Below are positions 22,292 through 34,804 of a stretch of 64,000 nucleotides of DNA, piece after piece. The notes beneath the pieces were generated by a model, which ran no database searches, was not told the DNA's origin, and saw only the letters and a list, made by a program, of their open reading frames with translations. Every line of letters begins with the position of its first letter. Position 1 is the first letter of the stretch. Source of the DNA: Niebla homalea (Eukaryota; Ascomycota; Lecanoromycetes; Lecanorales; Ramalinaceae); contig JAHGAU010000006.1 in assembly GCA_019925105.1 (NCBI GenBank), forward strand, positions 1,860,001-1,924,000, written 5' to 3'. Both the position numbers and the translations under genes were made by a program.

Positions 22292-24757
22292 TAATTACCG
22301 TTAATTAGACGGAATATATATTTTATTAAATTACTTTAAAAGTTAAAGGGGAAATATTAATCCTTTAAATTAAGAAAAAGGCATTCGTTATTTACGTTAA
22401 GGTAACGGAAAAAAAGGTTATCCGGCTTAAAAAGTAAGTAAATAAATTATAATTTAATAATGAAATAATAACGTTAACGTTTAACAATTAAATCGGCTTA
22501 ATACGGGGGGTTCGGGCCCTTTATAAAAGTTAACTTTATCGGGGAGTTATTCTTTATTTCTTAACCCTACTATATCCGGAGTAAAGAGATTAAACTTTAA
22601 GCTTATAATATTTAATAACTTAAGAAATAAAAAGGAAGAAAAAGATATAGGCTTTAATTTATTTAAAGAAAAAAAAGAAAAAATTATACCCTTTTTAACG
22701 GCGTTATTAAAAAGGTCAACTTTAACTTCTAAGAATAAGACTTTAAAATTAAATTAAAAAGCCTTTTTAATAAACAATATTAAAAAGAGGTTTTTAATTA
22801 AAACGGAAAGGAAAACGGAAAGAAAAAAGAAAAAAAAGGTAAAGAAAATACGATATTTTTATATTTATTTTTAATTTTATTAACTTATTTATAAAAAGAA
22901 TAAACTTTTATTTTTATATGTTAATATTACTGGAATTCGGCATTAAGCGTTTAAAGTTAATAACGTTAACCGTTAAACACTTATAATCTATATATTATTA
23001 AAAATAATATAACGGATAATATTATAAAAGTTACCGGAGCGTTAATATAACCTTAATAAATATATTTATTAATCTTTTATTACCTTAATAACTTTATTTA
23101 TTCAATATTTTCAATTTAATAACACGTTAAATGCTTATAATTTAGCGCTTATATTTCTTCGCCTTCGGTATTATCGCGGTTATTATTAAAGTTATTTTTA
23201 TTAATTATAATATTATAATAAAGATAATTGTTTCCGTAATACCGGCTTATCTGCGCGTATAATATCCGTAATAAGTAAAGTTATTAATTAAAGTTTAAAC
23301 TCTAGTAATCTTACGGAAAAATAACGTATAAAGGTTAAATAACTATAATATTAATTATATATATAATTATTAACTATATATATAACCTCCGCCGTTATAA
23401 CGTTATAATTTTATTTACGTCTCCTTTTACTTTATATTATTTTATCGTATTACTTTTATAGTTCTTAAGAAAATTTTAAGTCCATTTCCGGTATTTATTA
23501 ATTATATTTAAGGCCTTAATTAACTTATTTAACCTAATGTTAAACGCACTTTTTATTTTTAACCTTATTAATAATTTCTTTAATTATTTATTCCTTTTTA
23601 ATTATCAATTAATTCGGATATTTATATTATAGTTTCCGTCGTTTAATTATTAACGTAAATATAATAAAATTTTAAAAAAGAAATATAAATAATAAAATAA
23701 ATTTAATAAATAATAAAAAGGAATAAGCGGTATATTTATGTTTTAATTTTATTATTAATTTTAAAGGGTTTTATAAATCGGGGCGTAAACTTTTTATTTA
23801 ATTATTTTAATTTAAGGTTTTTAATATTTAATATTATTAAATTATTAACGTTATATAATTTTAATTTATATTTCTTATTATATATCTTTTAAGTTAATTT
23901 AATAATACGGTATTATTAGTTTATTAATATTAATCGCATTTTATATAATATTTTAACCCTATTTTTTATTATAAATATTTCCTTTTTTATAAGCTTATCC
24001 TTAAGTTTAAAATAAATATTTAAATTATAATTATATATCATTATAAAAAGATTATAGTTTAAAGTTAAATATTTTAAGTTTATATAAGTGAATTCGGTTA
24101 AGGGGAGTAACCTTATTTAATTTATTTATTTAAAGCTAATAAAGGTCCTTAAATATTATTTAAGGCTTTAATTTTAACGCTTTATTTAATTATTTATTTA
24201 CGGATAAAAAACGGTACTTAATTTACGCTTTATCTTTATATAATAATATACTGAATTTCAGAATTTACTAATAAATAAAGACCCTCGGTTAATTATAATT
24301 TTAACCGACGTATTATACCGTAATACGATTTCTTTAAAAAAGAAATCTATTAATATAACGGTATCGATTTATTTTATAACGGGGAGGTATTTATATATTT
24401 TTATATATTTATTTACGATTATTAAAATCGAATTATAAACGTTACCCTTAATTTTACTTATAAATAAATTAATAATAAAGTCTATATTAAGTTTTTTAAA
24501 GTATAATTAATTAAGGGAGTAAAATAAGCTTATTATAAAAACGGTAACGTAATACCTTAATCCTTTAATAAGTATCGTACGTTTTAATATAATTATTAAT
24601 TTAAGCCTTTAAGCCGTTTTAATAATATTTATAAGTTAAAAGTTTATAAGTCTTTTCGGCTTTAAAGTGGCCCGTTAACGGGTTATTATAATACTTATTA
24701 ATTAGCTTTTTTTTAACCGCTTTATCCCGGGGGACGTATATACGGCCCTTATAAGTT
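22292..24757 (-). pseudogene. D1 segment: integrase and 3' part of pol
   Basis: The D1 piece between the hAT and C insertions. On the minus strand, 24255-24435 reads LIIVNKYIKIYKYLPV, then a helix segment DFFFKEIVL, then RGSLFISKF. These match the gypsy integrase core (VVVDRYTKM..., LFxxEI, SDRGSxFxS) with the catalytic Asp positions damaged. D2 has the equivalent block at 56130-56310. The left part (22300-22860) lies downstream of pol and overlaps the antisense frame described separately. Stops are frequent. Confidence 0.72.
22470..22860 (+). pseudogene. Possible antisense accessory ORF of D1
   Basis: A plus-strand frame opposite to pol, between the integrase and the 3' LTR. It reads through about 100 codons with few stops, contains SLFLNPTISGVKRLNF and ALLKRSTLTSKN (22701-22736), and ends in a Lys/Arg-rich run. 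D2 has a frame-conserved counterpart at 54350-54790 with AVTVKGSALIPEN (54574-54612), also followed by a basic tail. Its upstream part would lie before the hAT insertion (8300-8854). I recognise no domain. It could be an accessory protein, captured sequence, or a chance frame kept open by RIP-biased base composition. Confidence 0.35.
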
Positions 24758-24912
24758 TGTTATGTGCATACATAGCATGGGGGATACGCGGGAGCATTCA
24801 TAGGTATAGGACACTTTTATACGTAGAGGACAGATAATCCTTAGGATCCCATTTATATTCAGGTAGAATAATCATTTATATATTATTATACTTTTTGGTC
24901 TTTATATTAATA
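24758..24912 (+). repeat. C 5' LTR
   Basis: 155 bp. The outer half retains TGTGCATACATAGCATGGGG. The inner end is converted (TTTATATTAATA against CACTACACCAACA in the other LTR). Confidence 0.9.
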
Positions 24913-26173
24913 AATAATAGTAATAACTACTTATATTAATATTATATTAATGTGTATCGTAAGATCCGTTAATACGAACTAAGGTATTAATTTATTAATT
25001 ATAGCGGATACTTCCCTTATAGTAATATTAAAGGCATTAACCTTATATCCTTTAGAATACCGCTTTTAATTTATTTTTAAATACCTTTAAAGAAAGATTA
25101 AAGACGGTATTATAAAAAAGATATATATATTATAAGCCTCTTAAATATTACCGGATCCTAATATTATTACTTTAATATATTAATTAGACGCCTTATTAAA
25201 ATCCGGTAACTTAATAACCGTAATAATCCTATACTTAACTTCGGAAAAAGTTATTTAAATAATTAAAAATAATTAACGATTAAGTAACTTAAAAACTATA
25301 TTTACCGTAAATAAATTATTTTAATTAAAATCTTTTAAAGCTATAAAATTTACTATTTCTTTTAATTTAATTCTTAAAAACTGGATTTTAAATTTTATAA
25401 TACTTTAATATATTCTATTATACTTTAAAAACGCTTTATTATCGTTATAATTATTATATAAATCGTTATCGACTTTAATAAAATTAAATAAGTTTAAATT
25501 ACGTCGATACGATTAAAGTCCTTAAAAACTTAATATTATAAGATTATTATTTCTATTAGATAGTTTTTTATTATTATAGTAGCCACCAGATTTACCTTTT
25601 ATATTAACGTTAATATTACGACGCTTTTTTTTGGCTTTAAGTATTAAACCGGAATCCGAGCTTAATAAGTTTAATATATTAGAATCGAGTTTATTAAATT
25701 TAGGTTTATTATATTAAATAAAAGGTATTTCTGCTAAAAAAGTAATTTTTACTTAATTTATTAATCCGTTTAATTAATTAAAAATAATAGATTTTACCGA
25801 AGAGTAAATAATATAATTATAAGGTATAATTTAAGAATTAATTCCCGTTATTATATAAAGTTAATAATAAAATAATTTTAATTATACTTAAGAAATATTA
25901 CTTTAAAATAGTATATTATAAAGTTATTAAATGCCGAAAAACGACTTATTAAATATAACGATAATTTAATTAAATAAACTTCTTAAATTATCGTTAAATT
26001 TAAGCTGCCTTAATAAATTAATTTAAATATTCTGGTTATTAAAAAGTATATTATAAATAATACCTTTCGGAACCGGGAGCCTTATAAATATACGTAGATT
26101 ATTTTATAGGCTATATATACGTTAAATTTTAATAATGTTTAAAATTAACTTACGCTTATTTACGGCGGGTTAA
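24913..26173 (+). pseudogene. C segment: leader and gag region
   Basis: About 1.26 kb between the C 5' LTR and the B insertion, expected by position to hold the primer-binding site, leader and start of gag. Dense stops and AT conversion prevent a domain call. The last five bases (GTTAA) are the left copy of B's target duplication. Confidence 0.5.
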
Positions 26174-26384
26174 TGTTAAGCCAGACGTATACCTAAAGCT
26201 TGAGGGTAGTATGGTAATGTGAAATATATGTATAGCCTTAATAAATAATATATTTAATAAGTAGATTAATTGTTAAAGAAATAAAAGGAAAAGTGGGAAG
26301 GATAGGTATTAAATATTCCTATAACCTAGTTACGTTAGGGTTATAAGGTAAGCATTAATCTTTATATTATTTTTTATTATAATA
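26174..26384 (-). repeat. B 3' LTR (left)
   Basis: 211 bp. The outer part (for example TGAGGGTAGTATGGTAATGT) is well preserved. The inner 80 bp are converted relative to 34721-34799. Confidence 0.9.
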
Positions 26385-28499
26385 ATATTTTTTTTCCTTA
26401 ATACTTTATCCTTAAAGTTATAGTTCTTAACTATAATTTTAAAGTAGCTTATTAAAAACCTTTAAAAAACCCAATAAGAAAAAAAAGGAAAAGAATCTAT
26501 AAGCTTTACGATATAAATATATAGCGTATTCACTTAACTCTTAACGTTAATAATATTAATATTACCCGGTAAAAGTTTCTATATTTATAAATAAGAATAC
26601 TTTAAACTTATAATAATATATATATTCTTTTAAACACGTATTTTATTCTTTTTACCGTATAATAGTATTTAAGTTGTAATTGACTCGCGTTCAAGTCGTA
26701 TAATTATATCAGAATCATCTGCTAATAATTTCCCTTAACCTGTTTAGCTTTATAAATTGCCTATAAGGTTTATTCGTACCGTATAAGTAACGTTTAACGA
26801 AAAGTGTTATTTACGATGTGCCTACCACCTTTACGAGCCCTTATATAAGTCATATAATATCAAGGTTAATAAAGAAGGGTTAAAATTAATAAAGTATTCC
26901 CGTTATTCAATTAAAAAGGCGTTATATAAGATTATACGCTTCCGACCTTATTATTTTTACGCGACGTAACTATTACGTAAGCTAAACGTATATTTAGATT
27001 CTACCTAAATTAAATACTTAAATAAATCGTATATTTCTATATTATCGTTAATTTACTTTAATACTTAAAGAAGATAAAAAGCAATATAAGAATATATAAT
27101 TAAATTTTATTAAATATTATATAAAGTTCTTACGTTTTTTAATTATTATAAAATTAAAGTTCTTTTAATAAAGTATTATTAAAGTATCGATATTAATTAA
27201 ATATAAACGTAATATAATTAATAATACCGGTTATATGGCTCTTATACTTAAGTAATTAATTAACTTAAGTCGCTTTATCGTAAACGTACCCTTATCGCGG
27301 CTTATACGTTATTAATTACGTTATAATTCAGGCTTAATTTATTTTAATCTTTAAATCTTAATATAAAGTTTAAATAATTAATACGTAAAAATCCTTTCTT
27401 TAAATATAATTTATCCGCTATAAACGCCGGCGGATCGCCTATATAATATATTTTTACTTTATTAATATTTTATCCGTTTTTAACGTTTATTTTATAGATT
27501 TTACGTTTATTAATTAATTTTAAGTTTTCTTTAGTATTTTCCGTTATTCCTCCGGTAAACTTATTATAGCCCGATTTCTTTATATTACGTCGGACCCTTT
27601 ACGGCCCTTTAATAGTTTATAAGCGTTCATACTTAAAAGCACCAACGAGTTTTTAATTATAAACCGTTTTATAAAGTAATAACTTCTTAAGTACGCTTAT
27701 TCCGCATTATATAATATTATAAGTTACTTAATTAACTAGGGTACGTTTTTACCGTAAAGAGATTATAGGTTTAAGTATTAATTCTCATATAAAATTTAAA
27801 TAAATAATAAGTAAATCGTAATAAAAGAATATAAAGGATAATAAGTTTAAAGGATTACGAGTTAATAATACTTAATATATATATATAAGTAATAATACTT
27901 TTATATTCATATTAAGGCTTATCCTTATAATAAAATTAAATATTTTATATTTAAGCTATACGTCCTATATTTTATATTATAATTATTTATACTTCTTATT
28001 AAATATACTTCATAGCTTTTTTATATGCTTTAAATTTTTTATTAAAATTTATTTATTATAAATAATTAAAAACCCTTTTTATTTAATTTTATAATATAAT
28101 TTTTTAAGAATTTTATTACGGTTAAGTAATCTTTTAATTTCTTATTTTAATTTATTATTGATAAAATCTGGTAATAAATAATTATTTTTAATTTTAAGCC
28201 GCTTTTTATACGGTTTAAGTAAAAATATATAAAATATATTATATATCCTATAGGTAAATAATAAAGTTAAGCGGTATACTTAATATCCGATTAACTTAAG
28301 AACCGTAAACGGGTTAATAAATTTATATAAAAGTTTTTTATTTAATCGCTTTTACTTAATATTTTTTATAAATAATATAATTATATTTTTAATTTTATAT
28401 TTTTAAGCTTTATACTTATAATTATAAGACTTTATTTCTGTTTCCTTAATACGTTATTAATACTTTATTATATCGTTTTAAACCGTTAATAGCTCTTTA

Positions 28500-29250
28500 A
28501 CTCTTTTAATTACGATTAGGATTTTTATCCTATTTAATTTATTATTAACTTATTCTTAAAACGTTAAAAAATACCTTATTAAGGCTTCCGATAAAAGCTT
28601 ATTAATTATAGTATTATTACTTATAGAATAAATTAAGTTTATAATCTTAAATATTAAAGCTTAATTATTTTAATTCTTATAATAATACGTTTTAAGGTAA
28701 TACTTAAGAGTTTAACTTTACCGTTCCGTTTAATTATCCGTTTAAAAATAAAAAGAAATACTTAATTTACGGAATATATATATTATATTATATACTTTAA
28801 ATTAATAAGAACTTATAAAAAGTAAGCCCCGATCGGTTACGATACCCTTAAGAGCCCTATATTCTTAGAATATATATTAAAAGAGAAGTTTAATTAACTT
28901 AAAAGTAATAATTTTCTTAATTACGGGAAATAATCTTAATGTCTTAATTTCTTAATTAATTATAATTAAAATTATATAATATACGTAACTTTATTATTTA
29001 TTAAGTAATAAATTTATAATAAAATCCATAATAATTTCCTAAAAAGGATATAACGGTATTAATAAATTATTTAATTTACTATAAAGCTTATATTTAAAAA
29101 CTTTAACTCTTTAATAAATATTATATAAATTAACGTATAATTTAATATTTATATTTATATTTTCTTAAATATAAAATTTATTAAGGATTTCTTTAATATA
29201 ATTACTTTTAAAGTATCCCGAAACGGGATCGTTATAATATCGTCTTAATA
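28500..29250 (-). pseudogene. B integrase, broken
   Basis: On the minus strand, the region around 28805-28895 reads KLIKLLF, then EYRALKGIVTDRGLLFISSY. This matches the gypsy integrase core segment (LF..EVFR.HGLP..IVSDRGLLFTS) with the second catalytic Asp still visible in TDRG. The upstream zinc-binding part was not resolved. In an intact relative this enzyme joins the cDNA to host DNA and makes a 5-bp duplication, as seen at the B ends. Confidence 0.65.
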
Positions 29251-30499
29251 ACTTTTTTTATATAATCTCTTTAATAAAAATATATAAACGCTTATTATAT
29301 CTTAGAAAACCGGTTAAATCGAATATTTACTTATTGGTTCTCTTAAATACTTTATTTATAAGCTTAACGTTTTTATAGTTTAAAATAAAAATATTTTTAA
29401 CTTAAAACGCCTTAATAAGTTCTATTATAAATTTAATCTCGGGATTATATATCGTTTTATACGTTATTATAACTCGGATAACGGTATATAAAATAAATTA
29501 TTTATAATTAATAATCTTAATAATAAAGTTAAACTATTCCTTAATTACGTTATAAATACGTATAGTTTACGTACCCATAATATTACCTTCTTTTAGAGTT
29601 TAAGGGTCTTTATACTTCATATAATATACCGATCTTAAGTATATCTTTTAAATAACGTTAATTATTAAATTCTGAATCGTTTCCTTTAAAAAAAAAATAA
29701 TTATTAACGGCTTATACATGTTATTTTTACGTTTTTATATTACCTTATTTTAATTAATTAAGTCTTATCCGTAAATTTTTAAGATCTTTCGGAATATAAG
29801 GTTAATTAAACTTTTTATAATTATTAACTTTTCTTATAGCGTAAATAATAACTTTAATATTAATATATTAATAAATACGTAATTAAATCGTCGGTTAAAC
29901 GTATCCGTTAAGTTAAAAATACTTAATTAATGCTTAATAATAAAGTTAAATAAAATTAACTTTATTATTTATTATATTTATCTGCCGTTTAAAGTAATAA
30001 CCTTTATAAAATTTTTTAAATTATTATAATCGGTTAATACTTTAATCATATAAAAACTACCCTTAAAATAATAATATTATTATTTAAAAGCTATAATAAT
30101 TATTAATAATTCTTAATTATAAATTTCGTAATTATATTCCGTATCCGTTATTTTACGGGATTAAAAAGCGATAAGTTATTATTATCTATTTTAATATAAT
30201 TAAAATAAAATATTTATAAAGTTAAAATTAAACGTATTTATTTTAATTTTAATTTAAAGGCTCGGGTTAAAATAACGTAAAATCGGAATATCAAGGAATA
30301 TTTTACGTAGCTCTTTAAATGCCCGTTTTATTATTAAAGGTTACGTAAACGGGCCGTATTTTATACCCTTTATATTCCCTTTTAATAGCTCCGTTAAAGG
30401 AGTTATTTTTACGGAATAATAATAAATAAAACGCTTAAAGAAATTAATAAAATTAAGGAAGATTTATACGTTATAAAAGGATTTAAGTTTAAGTTATAA

Positions 30500-31300
30500 T
30501 ATAATTATATTTACTTTACTTTTATTTATCGTTACGTTTATAATTAATATTATAAATCTTAGAAATTTTACTTTAATAGTAAAAAACTTATATTTCTTAA
30601 AACTTATAAAGAATCTGAACTTTTAAAGCCGCTTTAAAACCCGTTTTATATATATTAAATACTTATTTTTAATACGTAAAAAGATTAGGATATTATTTAA
30701 GTATATAACGTAGAATTTATTAATATTACCGGTTAACGATTTATTAATATAAGCTTAAAAAGTTACCGGTATATTTATTAACTTAAATAATATAATTATA
30801 TACTTAAAATAATTATAACGTATCCGGAATATAGTTTTTTATTTATTATCCGCTTTAATTTATATACGGTAATAAGTATCCTTAAGATTAAGTTTTATAA
30901 ACTTTTTTACTCCGTAAAGTTAATTTAAAGTTTTATTAATTAAGGATAAAAAGTAACGATTCTTAATTGTTACCTTATTTAGTCCCCGGTAATCCACGTA
31001 AAAATATAAACCCCCGTCTTTCTTAAGTATGAAGAGGATTAATGAACCCGTAAAATTAATAAAATGCTATATTTACCTTTTTATTAATACTTTATTTAAA
31101 TAAGCTCGAAAAGCTATTAACTTTATATTAAATAAATTATATAAAGGTTTATACGGCGATTCAGCGATAATTTTAATTACGTAATTATATTTTATATACG
31201 TAGGGAACTTACCGGCTTTTTCTATTAAAAAGACGTCCGTATATTTAAATAGCTCGGGTAATAAAGACGGTTTTTTTATGGTTAAGTTATAGCTTATATA
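30500..31300 (-). pseudogene. B reverse transcriptase, broken
   Basis: The minus-strand translation of about 30957-31036 reads [19 protein letters not shown] followed by KVTIKNRY. This is the conserved gypsy RT block (KKDGGLRxCVDYRxLNxxTxKNRYPLP) and is the best preserved pol motif in B. The active-site YxDD lies further left and is damaged. Gag and protease are expected at about 31300-33370 but were not individually recognised. Confidence 0.72.
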
Positions 31301-33376
31301 GCTTTCGACCGCTCTTAAGTTAATTTAACTCTTAGGTAACGGGTTTATAATTATTAAAGTATATATTATTAACTCCTTTTTTAATATTATCGTGAATATA
31401 TATAACTTATCGATTTAAAAAGTTTACTTATTAACCTTAAAGCGTTATTTTTTTCTTTTAAAGTTTAATTTAATTTTTAAATTAATTAAACTTAATATCC
31501 TTAAGGTTATCAATAGGCCTTATTTATTTATCGCGTATATAATAATCTTTATTATTCCCGGTTACTTTTAATTATTACGTATATAAAGCTTTAATAAATA
31601 AATATTATAATAAAATATATTATTATTATTTATTTAAGTAAGCTTTAATAAAGCCGCGTTTTAAATATAAAATAAATCCTTTTTTATTATAAAGTTCTGA
31701 TAAATTATATTAATCTTTACCTCCGTATTAAAATAGATTTTTATACTCTTTTTCTTAATATTATTAAAGAATATTTAACCCTTATTAATAATAGCTTTTT
31801 CTAAGATTAATAATTATAACCTTTACGTCCCGACGGAGCTTTTATCGCGGGGTTAACGTTTCCCGAACTATTCTCCCTTTTTATATATAAAGCGGATCCG
31901 ATAGTTTTCCGTTCTTTTTTAAGTAACGGATAACTTAATTTTTTATACCTTTTTACTTAATAATAATAATACGTTATATCGGAAAGGTCTATTTATTAAC
32001 TTTATAAAGAGCCTTAATTTAATAGCCGACTTATAAAGGGTTTAAATTCCTTCCTTAAAGACTTATTTTTAATAATCTTTTTTTTTTTTTACTTTTTTCC
32101 TATAAAAAATAAGCGGTTATATTATTAAATTTAAGATAATTTATATAGGTAATAATTTTATTATATATAAAAAAAACTTTATTTAACGCTTATATTATTA
32201 TATAACGTAATCGTTTTTTAAGTTTATAAAATAAATAAATAATTTATTATTCTTTTATATACTTTAAGAGTTAACTTTTTAAGGATATTATTTATACGTC
32301 GAAGTTATAAACCGATTGCCCCTTATCTTATTTTAAGCTTATATATTAAAGTTAGACTTCCATTTTTTTATTAATAAAATCCGATATTAAGGAACCTAAG
32401 AATTTAATAAATCCTTTTTAAGTTAATATAAAATCGGATTTAAACTCTTACTTATAATACGTTTATAAGCCCTTAATCTTACCTTTTAAAGAAAACGAAG
32501 TTTATATAATACGGACGTAGTCCGTATTATAATTAAAGTTTAAGGAAAAAGTTATAAAAACGTCTTTAGTTTACTTTTAAAGCTCCTTAATACTTTTATT
32601 TTTATACTTAAGGAATATAAGGACCTTAATATAATTATAGGATTTTTTCTTTAGACTTTTAGTTTAAGCTTTATTTACGGTTTACTTATAAGTATCCGGC
32701 GATATAAACTTACGATTAATAATAATCGGATAAAACGTTTTAACCCGTACCGTATGGTTTAATAGTGATTTACGTATACTTTAAAAGTTTACGGAATAAA
32801 CCTTTAATATTTGTTTATTTAAATAAATAAATTATTTATAAAGCTTTATTTTATAAAACTTAGCTTAACGAATTATTTCATTTAACTCTTTTTCCTTTTA
32901 CGTAACGGTAATATAAAAACCTTATTTTTCCTTATTATAATATATATTTATAAAGGATATTTATTTTAAAAAAAAGAGGTTTTACTTTAAAAGAATAAGT
33001 ACGATAAACTTGGATTGTTACCTTTAACGTTCTTACTTTTAAGGAGGGTTTAATACGGACTTAAACCGTGCCCGTTTTTACTTATAAAAAAAAGGTATAA
33101 CGGACTTAAATCAGGATATTTAACGTTAACCTTTACCGTTAACGGTTACGGACTCCGATTTAAACGAAAACTTAAAAAAGATTTCTTAAATCTAAAAAAT
33201 AAAAAGCATAATACCTTCCTTTTTAAGTTAAGTTCTTTAACGTAAAGCATTAAGATCCATTATACCGATAGATATAATTTAAGTATAAAAAGTATACGGT
33301 TTTCTTCTTTTTTAATTACGCGCGCGATTTAATATTTCAGATTATTACCCTTTAAAAAAGTTAATAATAATTAAAA
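31300..33376 (-). other. B gag/protease region, unresolved
   Basis: About 2 kb between the RT and the 5' LTR of B. By position it should contain gag and protease. All frames are stop-rich and no zinc knuckle or DSG protease motif is legible. Confidence 0.4.
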
Positions 33377-33508
33377 TATTAAGCAAGACGTATATTTAAA
33401 GCTTAAGGGTAATATAATAATAAAAAATATATATATAGCCTTAATAAATAATATATTTAATAAGTAAATTAATTATTAAAGAAATAAAAAGAAAAGTGGG
33501 AAGGATAG

Positions 33509-33673
33509 TGTCAGGGAAAAAGACGAAGTGCAGGTATTGAGGGTGGAGTGGTAACTGCCTCCATTGCAACTATGAACGGTGTTGCTAATCATATGGGTAC
33601 GCGCCAAGCATATATAGCTTTAAGCCCCTACGTTATGCCTATTAAGGTATATCTGCGCTGCTTGTACGTAATA
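33509..33673 (+). repeat. T1 left terminal direct repeat
   Basis: 165 bp, almost free of RIP in its first 80 bp (TGTCAGGGAAAAAGACGAAG). A few C-to-T and G-to-A changes appear toward the inner end relative to the right copy. Confidence 0.88.
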
Positions 33674-34550
33674 AGTACCCATAAAAAAGAAAAAGCCGAC
33701 GCCTACGTCGGATTATCTATTATAAAATACCATGGATATTAACTAACTCGGTAATAAAGGTAATTAAGAGTAAGCTCTGAATATATAAATAATATTATTT
33801 AAATATATGGTTATTAATAAGTAAAATAGGGTAAACGGTGATATTAATAAGAACCGAACGGGACCGCAACCCGGGAAATAGTCATAGATTAAGCGATTGG
33901 ATTTAAGCTGAATCGTTTAAAAACGTAATTTCCGTGGTTTTACCGGGTAAATATACGTCCTTATTACCCTTGCTCTTACTTTTAATAATTAGCTAGCTAA
34001 GCCGTAAGTATTATATACTATAGACAGAGTAATAACTTATTCTTACCGTTACGGTAATATATACTCCCTATATAATCTTTATGCTAACCGTAAAGCATAT
34101 AATAGTAGTAAAGCCTTTATATTAACCCTATAGCATATGGTTTTAAGGTTATTATACCGACTTCACGGCGTATAGTAGAGTATCCTTCTCTAGCCGTTAT
34201 GCCTGATTTACGTTTTTATCGACCTTCGTAAATATAAAGTCTTTATTACTCGTTATAAGCACTAAATGCCTAAAAGTAAGGTTAATAGCTATTAACTGCC
34301 GTATCCACGGGTCTTCGAAAGTAAAGAGTTACTATAGGAGAGTAAATTATTTACTGGGTTATTACTCCAGGTATAGGTATACTGTATATAGCATATAGTC
34401 CGTTAATTAAAGGGTGCCTGGAAGTCGGTAATTTATTAAGCTAGGTGCTTTACGTACACCACAGTCTGAGCCGGTCGGTGAGGGTATATCCATGGTCCTT
34501 CTTATATATAACGATATAAGTAGAATCGGAACTCAGCTATTGCTACCATT

Positions 34551-34715
34551 TATCAGGGAAAAAGACGAAGTGCAGGTATTAAGGGTGGAGTGGTAACTGC
34601 CTCCATTGCAACTATGAACGGTGTTGCTAGTTATGTAGGTGCGCGCCAAGCATACATAGCCCTAAGCCCCTGCGCTATGCCTATTAAGGTATGTCTGCGC
34701 TGCTTGTACGTAACA
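34551..34715 (+). repeat. T1 right terminal direct repeat
   Basis: 165 bp. The first bases are changed (TATCAGGG) and the outer end is intact (CGTAACA). It matches T2's repeats in reverse complement at 48061-48235 and 49140-49314. Confidence 0.88.
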
Positions 34716-34804
34716 GATAGGTATTAAGTATTCCTGTGGCCCAGCTACGCTAGGGTCACGAGGTAAGCACTAACCCCTATGTTGTTTCCTACCATAACAG
34801 TTAA

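Larger units (their letters stand above)
33509..34715 (+). mobile_element. TRIM-like non-autonomous LTR element T1
   Basis: A 1,207-bp element inside B's right LTR. Seen: 165-bp direct repeats at 33509-33673 and 34551-34715, starting TGTCAGGG (TATCAGGG) and ending GTACGTAACA (GTACGTAATA), with GATAG duplicated at 33504-33508 and 34716-34720. The 877-bp interior has no coding domain. A hairpin (CCGACG, loop, CGTCGG) lies about 25 bp inside the left repeat. Terminal-repeat retrotransposon in miniature is the best fit; no convincing primer-binding site or polypurine tract is seen. It is among the least RIP-mutated parts of the window. The 64-codon frame at 33548-33742 runs across the repeat boundary and is probably not a gene. 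Confidence 0.83.
26174..34799 (-). mobile_element. Ty3/gypsy retrotransposon B, inside C
   Basis: Element B lies on the minus strand. Its 211-bp LTRs are at 26174-26384 and 33377-34799, the right one interrupted by T1. The LTRs start TGTTAAGC on the + strand and end CATAACA (RIP form TATAATA). GTTAA at 26169-26173 and 34800-34804 is the target duplication. Its own length is about 7.4 kb. A damaged RT is read on the minus strand near 30957-31036 and an integrase near 28800-28900, giving the gypsy order RT then integrase. Just inside the left LTR a T-rich run (26385-26398) is the likely polypurine tract on the element strand. Confidence 0.9.
33377..34799 (-). repeat. B 5' LTR (right), split by T1
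   Basis: The LTR runs 33377-33508 and resumes after T1 and its duplicated GATAG at 34721-34799. The inner part is heavily converted; the outer 79 bp keep CCTGTGGCCCAGCTACGC and CTAACCCCTATGTTG-type sequence. Joined length is 211 bp, equal to the left LTR. Confidence 0.88.

Noticed and set aside
33548..33742. 64-codon plus-strand open frame, relatively well preserved
   Set aside because: It spans the left terminal repeat of T1 into its interior. The right repeat and T2 do not keep the frame past the repeat, and no domain is seen.
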